From NCBI GenBank assembly GCA_020650975.1, contig JAIPMN010000245.1, positions 1 to 64,000 on the forward strand: a stretch of DNA of 64,000 nucleotides. Reading direction: 5' to 3'. Position 1 is the stretch's first letter. Each line of letters opens with the position of its first letter. This document shows, piece by piece, positions 1-12,600 of this stretch. The position numbers were made by a program, and so were the translations under genes. The DNA is from Apostichopus californicus (Eukaryota > Echinodermata > Holothuroidea > Aspidochirotida > Stichopodidae). Under the pieces are notes generated by a model, which saw only the letters and a list, made by a program, of their open reading frames with translations, was not told the origin of the DNA and searched no databases.

Positions 1-1014
1 CAATTTCCAGTACTTTTATTGCGCAATCAACTTCAGCCACCAGAATAACCCTCTTATGCCAAATTTCACAATTCCTGGTACGATTTTTTCGTGGACCCGA
101 AGTTACAGATTATGATTTTAGTTTATCTTATCTTCCTATCAATGGTTGTATTTTGGGACAATCCCATCATACAAAATACAATACAATACAATACAAAACT
201 GATTGGCATTAAAACTTCGGCTTCAAAGAACTGTTAACCATGAATATTTATGACGATAAAACAGCTGGGTCTGTTTGAACATGGACAACAGATTAATAGG
301 GAGGGTAATGAATAATATTATCGGCAAAGCTGATTAGAAAACAGCAAAGAGTGTAATTAGCAGTACAATGATACGTGTGTGGGCGTCCGTAAGCCAGACT
401 AGCTATACAGACTGGTAACAGTTATGCATTTCAAAACCCCCCTAAAGTAATATTATATATGTATGGAATATAGCAACATGTTTAGTGTACTGTTCTACTG
501 AACATTGTAGAAAATCTTGGTGATACCTATTCATGCGATTAAACGAACCGTTTTGTCTGACAAATGACAATACTCAGACGTTTTCTATGCATACAAACAA
601 AAATCTACCCTAGCCTAAGAACTGGTAACATTCTTGCATTGCACCCCCTACCCCCCTCCTCCCCCCACCCCCAATAACCTTCTCAAAGGTCACAGCTGCC
701 CTCTTCTTTCTGAATCTACCACTAAGAAGCCAGACATTCTGAGCAGGGTCTTTATCTTCGAAAGCAGTAGACACTGTGACAGTCTCTGGGTACATTTAGG
801 AGAATTTCAACAAATCTTTTTTCCTGTTTCAGGTTCTCAACTTTTTTTAGGCCAAAATATTCACTTTGGAATTTTATGCAGAATGTGAAACAAACTAATG
901 TAATAATTTGTTGACATGTATGGAACGGTTGTGAAACAAAACGTTTTTGACTTTTGATGAAAATGTTTCACTGCTTGGATCTTTGTCAACTCTTTTCCCT
1001 TTTTCACTTTTCAC
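1..1014. other. Intron sequence beyond exon V22, no gene seen
   Basis: Intronic for Myo18 if the tail continues to the left. It holds a short ATACA repeat near 175-197 and a C-rich run at 645-672. A minus-strand open segment at 610-795 does not resemble the myosin tail. Confidence 0.5.
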
Positions 1015-1125
1015 TTGTCATTTAGCCTCTGAAGAAGATCCTGCTAGGATCGAAACGTCAGGCCAACTTACTTTTACACATTCTCTTACACAGGCTCTCT
1101 AGTGGATAAGCAGCTTGCTAACAGT
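1015..1125 (+). repeat. Retroelement end with hammerhead-ribozyme-like core, copy A
   Basis: The segment CTGAAGA, then GATCC-TGCTA-GGATC, then GAAACGTC has the order of a hammerhead core (CUGANGA, stem II, GAAA, short stem III, GUC). Flanking GCCT (1025-1028) and AGGC (1059-1062) can form stem I. One extra A lies between the core and stem II. Motifs of this type are known at the ends of Penelope-like elements. After it follows ACACAGGCTCTCTAGTGGAT, which is shared with other copies in the window. Confidence 0.6.
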
Positions 1126-1168
1126 TTGATTTTATTTTGATTCCCTTTTAATACACATGAATCCTCAC

Positions 1169-1292
1169 CTCTAACTCTGCTAAAAGTCTGTTTATCTCCG
1201 ATTGCATCTGATCCTTCTCCCTCTGCATCCTCTCCTTGGCTATTCGCTCCGTCGATGCTTCGGACTGGAACTTGTGGAGCTCCGTGTCAAAT
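1169..1292 (-). CDS. Myo18: Myo18 exon V22: coiled coil, last exon seen
   Basis: 124 bases, phase 2 in, phase 0 out; acceptor TTTCTCGACAG, donor TTAGAG|GTGAGG. It completes (KQR)KFDTELHKFQSEAS and ends KDQMQSEINRLLAELE, like MYO18A RRFDSELSQAHEEAQ to KDMLLAEAF. The tail continues beyond position 1; I found no further tail exon in 1-1168. Confidence 0.94.
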
Positions 1293-4200
1293 CTGTCGAG
1301 AAAGCCAGATAGAAGTTGACAACAGAAGTGTTAACAGGAGTGTTAGCTCAGTGGTTAACGACGGTGCCTTTTGATCATAAGGTCCCGAGTTCGAGTCACT
1401 CCAAGATTAATGTATGACGTCCAGTTACAGAGTTGAAGACAATTGACAATTCATAATCATGGAAGTTTAATATGAATCTAAGATACTGACTTCGGTCAGC
1501 TTGCGGCTTTGAAATGCCAATGATGGCTTCTTCGTGAGTTTCTGCTTGCAGGAGGATCTAAAATACATACAACATTGCTTGTGGGTTTATAAAATCAGAC
1601 CCGTTTTCTTGGTTAGCTTAAAAGTTCTCCGTAATCTGAAGTAATCCACACGAGATTGTGAGTATTAGAAGCTGGTCGATATCTAATACCTTATCTGCTT
1701 GGTTATTGAACAAAGAATCCTAAAGTTGATCAAACTTAAAATGGTGGTGACTATGCTTTGGGACAACAAACTGGTGAATGGCACACATGGTATTGTCGGA
1801 ATTTGTATTATAGAGCTTAGTATTTCTTGCATGGGTGTAAAATTCAGTGAACCATGCAGTGTCCTATTCAACACCCACACTAGTAGATAGCATTGAGACA
1901 ATGACACATAATATTGCGTAAAATGTACAATTAGGTATACTGCAAGATATTTCCACAACTACTCACTATAATAGCGGTAGGTTGACCCACCTACACCAAG
2001 GTATACTGTGAGGATTGTTGTATGTTCAATAAGGAATTACTGTTAGGTATTTAATGCAAAGTACTGTAATGTTGTGTAAGATATAGGGTGAAGCATGTAT
2101 GCATTTATACAACACCTTACTTATATTCCGGCCATTTGATTGGTCAATTGCTCGTCGATTGCATGCAAAATCCGCTCTATTGCACTCTATGAAATAGAAC
2201 CATGGGTTATACTTTTTTGATAGCACTTTCTTCAATGGTAAGAGAGCAGAGAAACCTGTCTGTTCAAAACAATCTGTTGCATGAGTGCATTTTACATCCA
2301 ATTATATCCAAATTTGAAGGTGTTGTATAAAACAAATAATGAATGGTTTCCATTCGTGCAATAGTGCAAATATTTCATTCGTTGAAAGATGTAATTTGTT
2401 CCATTCAACTCGGCTGCGCCCTGTTGAATGGAACATTCCATCTTTCAACGAATGAAATATTTGCACTATTGCACTCATAACCATTCATTATTTGTATAAT
2501 AATACATACTGTGAGGTATGCTCATCAAGGAAAGATTCAGCTACTAGGCATACTTAATTAATTGACAGTATGTTCAACAAGGAATTACTGTAAGGTACAG
2601 AATATTCACCAAGAGATAATGTGAAGTACTGTAAAATTATCATGTAAGACATGAGTGAAAGTATGTATTCCAATATATACTGTGAGATATGCTCATCAAA
2701 GAAAGATTCAGCTACTAGGCATACTTAATTAATTGACAGTATGTTCAGTATGTTATTATAAGGTACAGAACATTTCTCAAAAGATAATATGGAGTACAAT
2801 ATTTCAATACATTTCAGCAAGACAAGCTGCGAGATACTGTATGTACTCACACACACTGAATACCTGACAGTGAATTTCAAATGTCAGATAATATCGAGTA
2901 AGGTGTCAAAGTTTCAAGACATCCCCCTCAAAAATAGTTCATCTTGATATATAAGGTAGACAATGTTTGAAATGCTCTGTGTGCATGCATGTATTTTGTT
3001 CATATATGACAAACATGTATTAGGAAATGTGATGAAGTTTATACAGAACCCTTAGTGCCAAGACGATGTTACTGAGACTTCATCAAATTTTGTGATTACA
3101 AAATATCTTTCAAATTTTGTAATAAAATTGCCAAGAACTTTAACATAATCATTTAGTTTGGACGATAAACTGAGCTTCTTAACGAAATCTAGATCTTTTT
3201 ATGTCATAACGTTTCAAATTTTGGAAACCATTAAATTGCTGAAAATAGAGGGCAGCAGGTAGATTTATGTTGCCTTTTCAATTGTCACTTGGACTTAAAT
3301 TTTATGCAAGTGGAACTAGCATGTCCATTTATTGGTTAAACCTAAACAATTTCATGAAATTAGTTAATATAACATGCAAACCAGAATGAATGCTGATTCA
3401 CATAGAAACAAACTTCTTGATTAATATCTGAAATGAAAGTTGATCTGTTTCACAGGTGAAGAAATAATTCTCATGATTCAATACCAAATGTTGTCGTCAG
3501 GGATAACTCCCAGACATGACAAGTAATGCACACACACACACATGTGGGTTTCTGTATGTGTAATGTCTGTCAATGGAGAAAAGGGGAATAGTAAAGAGTT
3601 CACAAATAACTGAAATGGTAATGGTGATAATATTGTTTTCAGAATCTGCTCACCGATACATTTCCAAGCTGAATCTGTAACACAGGAGTAAATTTTGCAC
3701 GACACATACACACACAAAGAAAAATAAGATTTTGAATAATTGAAATATACATGACAGATTATTCATTGATGATACTTCTTTCCTTTTGGGGGGGGGAGGG
3801 GGGACAGGGAAGCTTAGGGCTAAAGAGGGTGTTAATCCATCACTGCCACAACCTGCAAGAAGAAGCTGTACAGCCTTCAGTTCTTTTTGTTTCTTTTGGG
3901 GGGAGGGGGGGGGGAGATAGGGAAGCTTAAGGCTAAAGAGGGTATTAATCCATCACTGCCACAATGTGCATTAAGCAGCTGTACACAGCCTAATCACAAT
4001 TTATGCATAGTTTACCATCGTGCAGATATCATTTTTGAACGAATGATTGAGCATATAAATCCAGGCAGTGTGTTGTGCCGATAACCTCACTCGATGAATG
4101 TAAAATTCATTATCTCGACAATTAATGAGTCATCAGAAATCCGATTTGAGTTTTTGGTACATTCAGTGTTAATATAAACCCTTACTTATTAATTTAACCA

Positions 4201-6631
4201 AATTTGATCATTTGTCAAATGTATCAACACGTGACGATGAGAAAATTCATTATCTCGACAAGTAATGAGTCATCAGAAATCTGATTTGAGTTTTGGTACA
4301 TTCAGTGTTGATATAAATCCTTACTTATTAATTTAACCAAATTTGATCATTTGTCAAATGTATCAACATAACAAGAAATTACATGAACACAAGAGAGCGA
4401 TTGAACAACAAGGGAAAGGTACTCTATTACATCAATTTCAGAATTTTCCGTAACCGTTTTCCTCGCTTAAATTTTCCTCGGGAGAAAAAGTGGAGAAAAA
4501 TGTCTTACTTTCTTTGTTTCTTCTCCAGGTCTGAATTCCTGGATTGTTGCGTCTCCAGATGTCTCCTGATGTCTTGAGTCTCTCCGTTCAACTTCACCGA
4601 CTTTCTCTTTATCGACACCGCCTGCCTCCTCTGTTCCTCAACCTCCTCCAGAGCCTCGGCCAACTGATGAAACAAACATCACAAGAGTTTGATTGATTAT
4701 AGTCCATCTTATTTTCGACTTCTTTTATTTACCGAGACCGGTTGTTATATTTATCGTGGCTTGTTTAGAGTTTTGTAAATCGAGGGCAAATCCTTTTAGA
4801 CTGTGGTTCTCTTTAACAGGGACCTAATGGCTTTAAAAAAAAAATGTTAGACAGGAATTTTACAATTGAATCAGAGGGGTGGGAAAGGGGGGACTGGGAG
4901 GGGGGAGGAGGGAAAAATTGGAGGTTACAGACAGCAAAGTGGCATCCTAAATTTGACCCTTACCTTCCTCTCAACGGCTTTCTTTGCACTCGCTAAGTTC
5001 TCCAGTTCTTCTTCGTGTTCCTGTTTCAGTTTGGTCTTTGCTAATTCCGATTCTTTTCTCAAGTAGTCGTATTTGTGTTTATATACGGAATCTGAAAAGC
5101 AGGAATGAAGAACGACAAATGTATCTATGAATATTCGGCCAGTTTATTGACGGAATGACTCTACGGTCCCCTTCTTCCCCCTCAACCATATGTTTATGCT
5201 TTGAACAGATGGATGCCCACTTCATAGTTCAAGAAATATATTGTGGAGAAATGTGTCAGAGATATCCAAAATATGTATACAAGGGGAATATTTTGCAATC
5301 AAACTAAATCAGACAAAATAGGACACCATATTCTTCTATGACGTAGATAATATTAACTCAGGCGTGGTGTACCGATTAAAGTGTCCGCCCTACAAACGTT
5401 AGGTTCCCGGTTACAAAAAAACCCTCTAAGATACCAGGTTAGCTTGCAGTATTCAATATTACAGATATGTTACATTGTTCAGCACAGTCTTCCATGGATA
5501 TGTCTGGTTTGCAAATTGGGAAAAAATGGGGCTTAGTTCTTCTTTCCATGATTTTGAAGAAAAAAATTTGTTTGTCATAGCTGCACTGCAGTTATGATCA
5601 ATGGGGGAGGGGAGGAGGGGCGCCTTCACCTCCCTCAGTATTTAAGGAAACAGTTTAATTGTGAGGTGAACTCTCGCTTGCCAGATGTGGAATTTTATGT
5701 GGTGTTGTGGGGAGCAACGGTGGGTTTGACTATCACATGCCCGCCTTGCAATTCTCTGAACACTCATAGAAAAAGAGAAGGCTTGAGATAAGTTGCCATT
5801 CATTCACGATCATAACATTTCATAGCGGTTCATAGCGGTTCGGAGTTGAACTTCTGCCCGATTCGTAATGATCGGAATTCACCAAACTAGGCAAAACTTC
5901 TTCAGAAAGAGAAGAGAAACTGTTGGTTTTGAAACCATTTGATCCAATCACCTCAAGGATACAAAGTTTGATCCAATCACCTCAAGGATACAAAGTTTGA
6001 TCCGGTCACCTCAAGGATACAAAGTTTGATCCGGTCACCTCAAGGATACAGTTTGATCCGGTCACCTCAAGGATACAAAGTTTGATCCGGTCACCTCAAG
6101 GATACAAAGTTTGATCCGGTCACCTCAAGGATACAAAGTTTGATCCGGTCACCTCAAGGATACAAAGTTTGATCCAGTCACCTCAAGGATACAAAGTTTG
6201 ATCCGGTCACCTCAAGGATACAAAGTTTGATCCGGTCATCTCAAGGATACAAAGTTTGATTCGGTCACCTCAAGGATACAAAGTTTGATCCAGTCACCTC
6301 AAGGATACAAAGTTTGATCCAGTCACCTCAAGGATACAATATTTGATCCAATCTCACCTCAAGGATACAAAGTTTGATCCAGTCACCTCAAGGATACAAA
6401 GTTTGGGCTCTTCTGACTCAGCTGTTCAGTCGGACTCTTGTTGTTTTGTTTTCTTAATGCTTGTGCCGGCTTGATTTCTTTCCACAAAGAATCACCCAAA
6501 TTTGAATTGGTGTCTTGATTCTTCAGTAAACAATTTATTTTAACAAATATTATACTTTCATTACTTGACACAAGCCCATCTCTCATGCTGTCAACCATTA
6601 CACCACCCATTCACCCATCCCCCCCCTGCAT

Positions 6632-6684
<53 letters not shown>

Positions 6685-9600
6685 ACATACCTTCCTCCTC
6701 CGTACTGGTGTCGCCGTCGATGAACGATGATCTCATCATCCTGGATTCTATCACCTCCATGTCCAACTGCTCTGCTTTTCTCTTCAGATTTTGATGAGAG
6801 GCCTAGATGAAAGGAAGAGGAGGCATTAATGAGGTGCACTCAATTAAAATCTTCTGCTGGCACAGAGGCTCCCCAACTAATAGTATGCAACTGTGAACAT
6901 GTGTACCAGTCACAATGTCATTTCTTTAATTGGATTTGTCTCGCAACTGATATCTAGCACCTAGAGAGAGTCTAGTCTTCTAAAATTAAACATCAACTGA
7001 TGTTTTTGCAACGACTGACACACCTCCAAGGTTGGTATAACTGAGCCTCACCTAATTTCCAAATCACTCTCTAGGCTGGATATATATATCCCTTGTCATG
7101 TGTGTTAGTGAGTCTCACAGTCTTTGTAGGGAATTTCTCAAGTAACTAGAAGTGATACTAAAAGGCAACCTACACTGAAAGTAGTGAATGACAATATCAC
7201 TGCAAAGTAAGCATTTTTGTCTAAAAAATATTTCTATAAAATTCGCTTTCATATGGAATAGTGCTAAACAGTAGCATAGATTCAAACCATATATGAAACT
7301 GTAAATTATCAACGAAACAGGATCAGTCGTATAAACGAAACCGTTTGAACGTACATGAAGGATTTAACTCATGATTTTCCTTCAAACTGTTAGTGGGCAA
7401 TTGCTTGGACGATACTCGACAGAGTTGTTTTCTCAAACATTGGCTGAAATTGATCAAACTTTATCAATTTATCCCCCCCCCCAAAAAAAAAAAATGTTTG
7501 ACATGAAAGAGTATGTCTAATGATGTGAGTGAAATAGCAGTTGTAGCTAAGATTCAAATCACAAACAAGCAATAAATTGAATCGCTCAAGAAGCATAAAT
7601 TAAAATGGATTATGAATTAAAACAAAAAGCCTGCTGAGCAAATAACCAATGAAAAGTACCTCGAAACCAATTCTCAGAGAACAATCAATTTTCAGAAAAA
7701 CTGAAACTTTTTATCTCTTTTGTCCATCTGCTTAAAAAAATTCATATTCATTAAATGAAAAGGAAATGGATGTTTTCTTGGTTGTCTTCTCCTTACCTTT
7801 AAATCTTTTAATTCTTTCTCTAGTCTGAGCCTTTCTGCAGTCTCCGCTTCTAACATTTCAGTAACGTTGGTCGCTGTGTCGTGTTCTTCTGACAGGTCTG
7901 TGGTCAGCTCTGTCATCTGTGAGCGAAAGAAGGTTAAATACTTGCAAGCTGCCCCAAGATGATTTAAGGAAAACTTTATGGTTGTCAACTTTCCCCCGAC
8001 TCTCTGGCTGTTCCCTCTGACCTCTGTACCCATGCCCTATCCACGCCCTACCCATGCCCTACCAGTGGCGGAGCGTCCATGCAGTCAGGGGGGGGCGGAT
8101 GCCCCCCCTGACGGACTCAAATGGACTGCTGGCGCCCTTTTCAGCTTTTTACCACTTTTTACTTATTCGCGATTATTGACTTTTTTATTGCGCTCTCATC
8201 TACAGTATCTATTGACATTTGTCACATTTTGTTGGTGTAATTTTCTGACAAAATTCTCTAACGGCTATTTATTCTTCGTTTATCTGCAAATTAGAAAGGC
8301 CCAGAAAGAATAATTTCCAGTGATCTAGGGAGTATCTTTACTCAAAAAATTTTGGTACGCTCCGCGCCAACCTGTGGTGGCGCTCCGCTTAGATAATGTT
8401 GAAAGCGCCCCTACAGACCATTCTCGCCCCCCTGACCAATACCCCTAGCCCCGCCACTGTGCCCTACCCTACCCATGTCTTACCCATGCCCTACCCTACC
8501 CATGCCCTAGACCCATGCCTTCGATGGCCTTTCATACATATCCTCACATATTTTTGAAGGGTAGAGCCTTATATTGGTCGAACAGGGTTATAATCTATGT
8601 TAGGTCGAGCATCTGGAAACTATAACGTTTACTCTCATTCAGGTCGTTCTGACCTTTGACCTCTTCAGCAATGACTGCCAGCTCCCTGAAATGCCCTGCC
8701 TAATCAAATGAACTGACGTTCCTCATTTCAACTGCTTAAATGGAAACTTACTTTATTAAGATCTTCTTGTCACTTAATTTATTATCAGTGGTGGAAAAAA
8801 AAACAAATGTTCAATAGAAAACAGCAGCAATGGCAATGTCAACCACAACAAAAACAACAACAACAAATTTGATAATACGAAAAGAAACAAGAACGACAAC
8901 AATGAATTTTAAATATTTATGATAACAAGCATTTAACAGCCTTACCCGTGCTTCAAGTTTATCGCAGTTTAGTTTCAAATTGTTCCTCTCTTCTTCCACT
9001 CGGACTAACCGTGCTCGAAGTTCTTCGACCTCGATCTGCAGATGAATAAGACAATATTCTATTAGGGGATCCAAACGACAGGACGACGTGAAGCAGTGGA
9101 ACGTACAAATTATGATCATTGTGGAATGTACCAAATTTATGAGGGGAGTAAATCTATTCCAGTCAAGGACAGAGTAACTCTCATTTCCTTTCATCCCAAA
9201 TGAAAACAACTTTGACTCTTCTAGTGGAAAGTTTTCTGACTCTCAGACTTTAAATAAATCCCGATTTTAAAAAAGTCAACCACACCTTCCCTCCTCATAT
9301 CCCCCTACCCTTCCCCTATCTCCCCCCTCCACCACCATCATCCGAAGACTGATCAGTAGTTATGCTTATTGGTAGACAGCTTTGTGGGCCAGCATATGGG
9401 GTGATATCACTATAATTTTCAATGCAAGCAGGTCATACTTACGTTTTTCATTTTTAATTCTTCTTCTGTCCTGTGGACGTCCAGCAGGGGTAGGATCTTA
9501 GCGACTAGCTTCCACCACGGCCAGTTTCGTATTCCCTGGTATTTACGGATGTTCCTCTGGATACACCGGATTGCAACATTTTGAACCTGCAAGAGAAAAA

Positions 9601-12600
9601 GAAAGAAACAAAAAAATTAAATTAAAAAATAAGCATCTGGGATAGCGTTTCCTAATGTAGAAGGAATTGATTCTATTGGTGAAGGAACTTAGCTTAACTC
9701 TGAGAACAGAACTGAGTTAAGCAGACTAGTTTTACCAGTTAGACTACAGCATGTGTACAAGTACAAGTATAATTACCATTGGTATGATTATGAGTACATA
9801 ACTGTAACATGAGTAACAGTACTTAATCTTATACTAATATAAAGATAATATTTGCTTTTTATATAGCCGGCTCTATACCAGCGATAGGTCTCAAAGCGCT
9901 TTACAGACATTATATTACCCCTGGTCAATGATAACCTGTCCCAGAGACAATCCCTCCAGTCGGCAGCAGTTATATACTGCGCCCAATGACAAGTTACCTC
10001 ACAGGTACCCATTTGACCCCTGGGAGGAGAGAGGCAAGTGAGATAAAGCATCTTGCCCAATAACACAACGTAATGAACTAGGTAGGAATCGAACCAGCAA
10101 TCCTTGGATCACGAGTCCGACGCCTTATCCAATTGGCCACTCGCTCTCATACCTGTCTAGTACCTGTACTAGATTTCCTTACACACCTAGTACAGTATTT
10201 GTTTGAGTACACATTCCATGTGGGTGAGTAACAGTAACAGTAACAGCAACAGCAACCATACTCGAATACTCAGTATTTAAAGACCCAAATCTGCTGTTAA
10301 GTTACTAATACAGTTACCATTTCTGTCCCATACATTGCCATTTTCACTTAAATACTAAATGTTCTTATCACTATCAGGCAATATCACTCTCTACCGTTAA
10401 CGGAGAGGTAAAGAGTCCAAAATCAGGATATTCTGTTACCGCAGTCCAACAAAATCACACCAAGAGTGATGGAATGAGACAAGAAATTAAAAGGTCTGCA
10501 AAGACTAAACACAACACATTAAATGTTTATTCACTGGAATAAACATTTATAATAACTCTATAAGTTGGAATAAAAAGCTCAATGTTTTTTTAACTTCACA
10601 AATCTCTTAGTTCGATCGGGGGCTTATTCAGTTATGTGGGAAACAATACATGATGCAACAGAGCGACTCAATTCAAAATTTGGCAGCATTAAAAGCCCTC
10701 ACCAGATTTAGTACAATTTTATTCTTCAAATTTGTGCAAAAATTAAAAGCCAAAAAAAAAAACATTATTTGTGAATTTGTAGCATAAATGACAAAACCTT
10801 CAGAGGAAGGGTAGGTATTTAAAAGCATTGCACAGTACATGTACGTGTTGTAGGATTCCCTTACCTGTCGAGTTTTGAAATTCTTCCTGGCCAGATAACC
10901 CCTGATGTGAGCCTGGAACTTAACCACGGTACTGGTCAACTTGTCATCTCGCTGGTCTTCCAACTGAATCAAACAGCCCGGCCTGAAGAAGATCTAGAAG
11001 AAGTTGAAGAAGATAGAAAGAAAAAAATAGAATTATGTATAAATTATTAGCAAAATCAGCCTGGGGGCTCATTCCATTCCATTTATTATTTGTACCCCTT
11101 TCCAAAATTTCCTGCACCCCTATCCTCCTCCTACCTCCCTATGCTCCAAACTTTCCGCCTCATCTACAATGTACTATGTTTTATCATTATGAAAATGTAT
11201 GGTTCAAAACATTTCAAAAACATTTTAAAAATGTATGGTTCAAAAACATGCAGTACTGCATATACTCTTAATAATCACATTGTAATCTGCTTTAAGATTT
11301 TGGTAAATGATCTTATAATGGTTAAAATTAAATTCGACAACATAGGGTACTGAATGTTAAACTTTGTGTACTCTCTCAGAGAAGGACAACCGACACATCA
11401 AATTTATCCCGAGATACTGAAATATTCACAGTCTGATGAAAATTAAAAATATATATTACATGATATACACCAGTGCTTTATGCTCAATTATTAACAAGGG
11501 TATTTCAGATCATCAATCTTTGGTTTCAGTAAATATTATGAGTGGTCAACTGCTGTAATATTCACAGACAACACTCTACCAAACTAATTACAACTGTTGT
11601 TTAAACAGATGACCATACACCTGTCATCAACCAACACTAACTCCTTTAAAATTCACAGACAAACTATTTACTCCTATTAACTGTTGTTTAAACAAATGAC
11701 CATACACCTGTCATCAATCAAAACTAAATGTATATATGCTGTAAAACAAAGTAAAGTACTGGGTTAAGTTGTACAGTTGATGCTACTGTACATAAAGTCT
11801 GATAAACTTGTACAGCTCAGTACTGTAAGCAATTCAGTCTATGTACAGAAAGCAACAATATACCAAATGCGGGCAGATGTTCCCCGTACAACATGCAATA
11901 ATAAATTACTATGTCACATGGCAGTATAACCCACTAGTCAGTCACCAATTAAATTTAGCTCTGACTGTCTGATAGGACAGAGGAATTAAGTCCCAACAAC
12001 AACTTCCCTGTCCAGTATCTCCAGAAACTGAAACAAAGAAACTGCTAAGAGACTGATGTAGCCAGGTACATAGAATCTACGTAAATACAGTAGGGGCCAC
12101 TACAACAGGGACATAAATCTTTACCAATAGTTTCAATGTGAAATACAAAAACACATAAAGAGAATTAAGTTACTGCACATAAAACTGAGCAGTGTACAAG
12201 GAAAGTAGATTTATCTGTGTGGGTTAGGGAGGCAAAGGGAGGGGAGAGGGGAGAGGGGAGGGGGGAGGAGAGAGGGGAGAGGGGAGAGGGGAGAGAGAGA
12301 GGGGGTTGGGGCTTTATCTTTGTGGGATAGGGAGGAAAGGAGGGGATGGGGATGATGGAAACTGGAATACATTATAAGGTATCAAGATACTACACAGATA
12401 ATTAACTATCTGTCTTGGTGATAAACTATATTCCGTGAAAAGATGGCCTCTTAACAGAATACATGTATATATAGTATAATTACTGACATTTTCCTACCAC
12501 ATACCATCTTACTCTCTTTATCATTGTATAATTCAACATCTCAACCTCCCCCATATCTGGGAATGTATTGCAATTTGGTCGGCTTCCCAATTAAGTTATC

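Noticed and set aside
610-795. Minus-strand open frame as the next Myo18 tail exon
   Set aside because: The peptide lacks heptads and does not resemble the tail segment that should follow exon V22; it ends in poly-Gly from a C-run.
5350-5420. tRNA-like A/B box pair (GGTGTACCGATTAAAGTG, GGTTCCCGGTT)
   Set aside because: Boxes are poor, no stems pair, and no body shared with the other SINEs could be seen.
6591-6839. Open frame encoding a poly-Asp run on the minus strand
   Set aside because: It is the wrong frame of exon V19 read through into the (GAT)n microsatellite; the true frame ends at GGAAG|GTATGT.
9855-10148. tRNA-Arg gene on the minus strand
   Set aside because: A and B boxes are present but there is no paired acceptor stem, and the head continues into a repeat body, as in a SINE.
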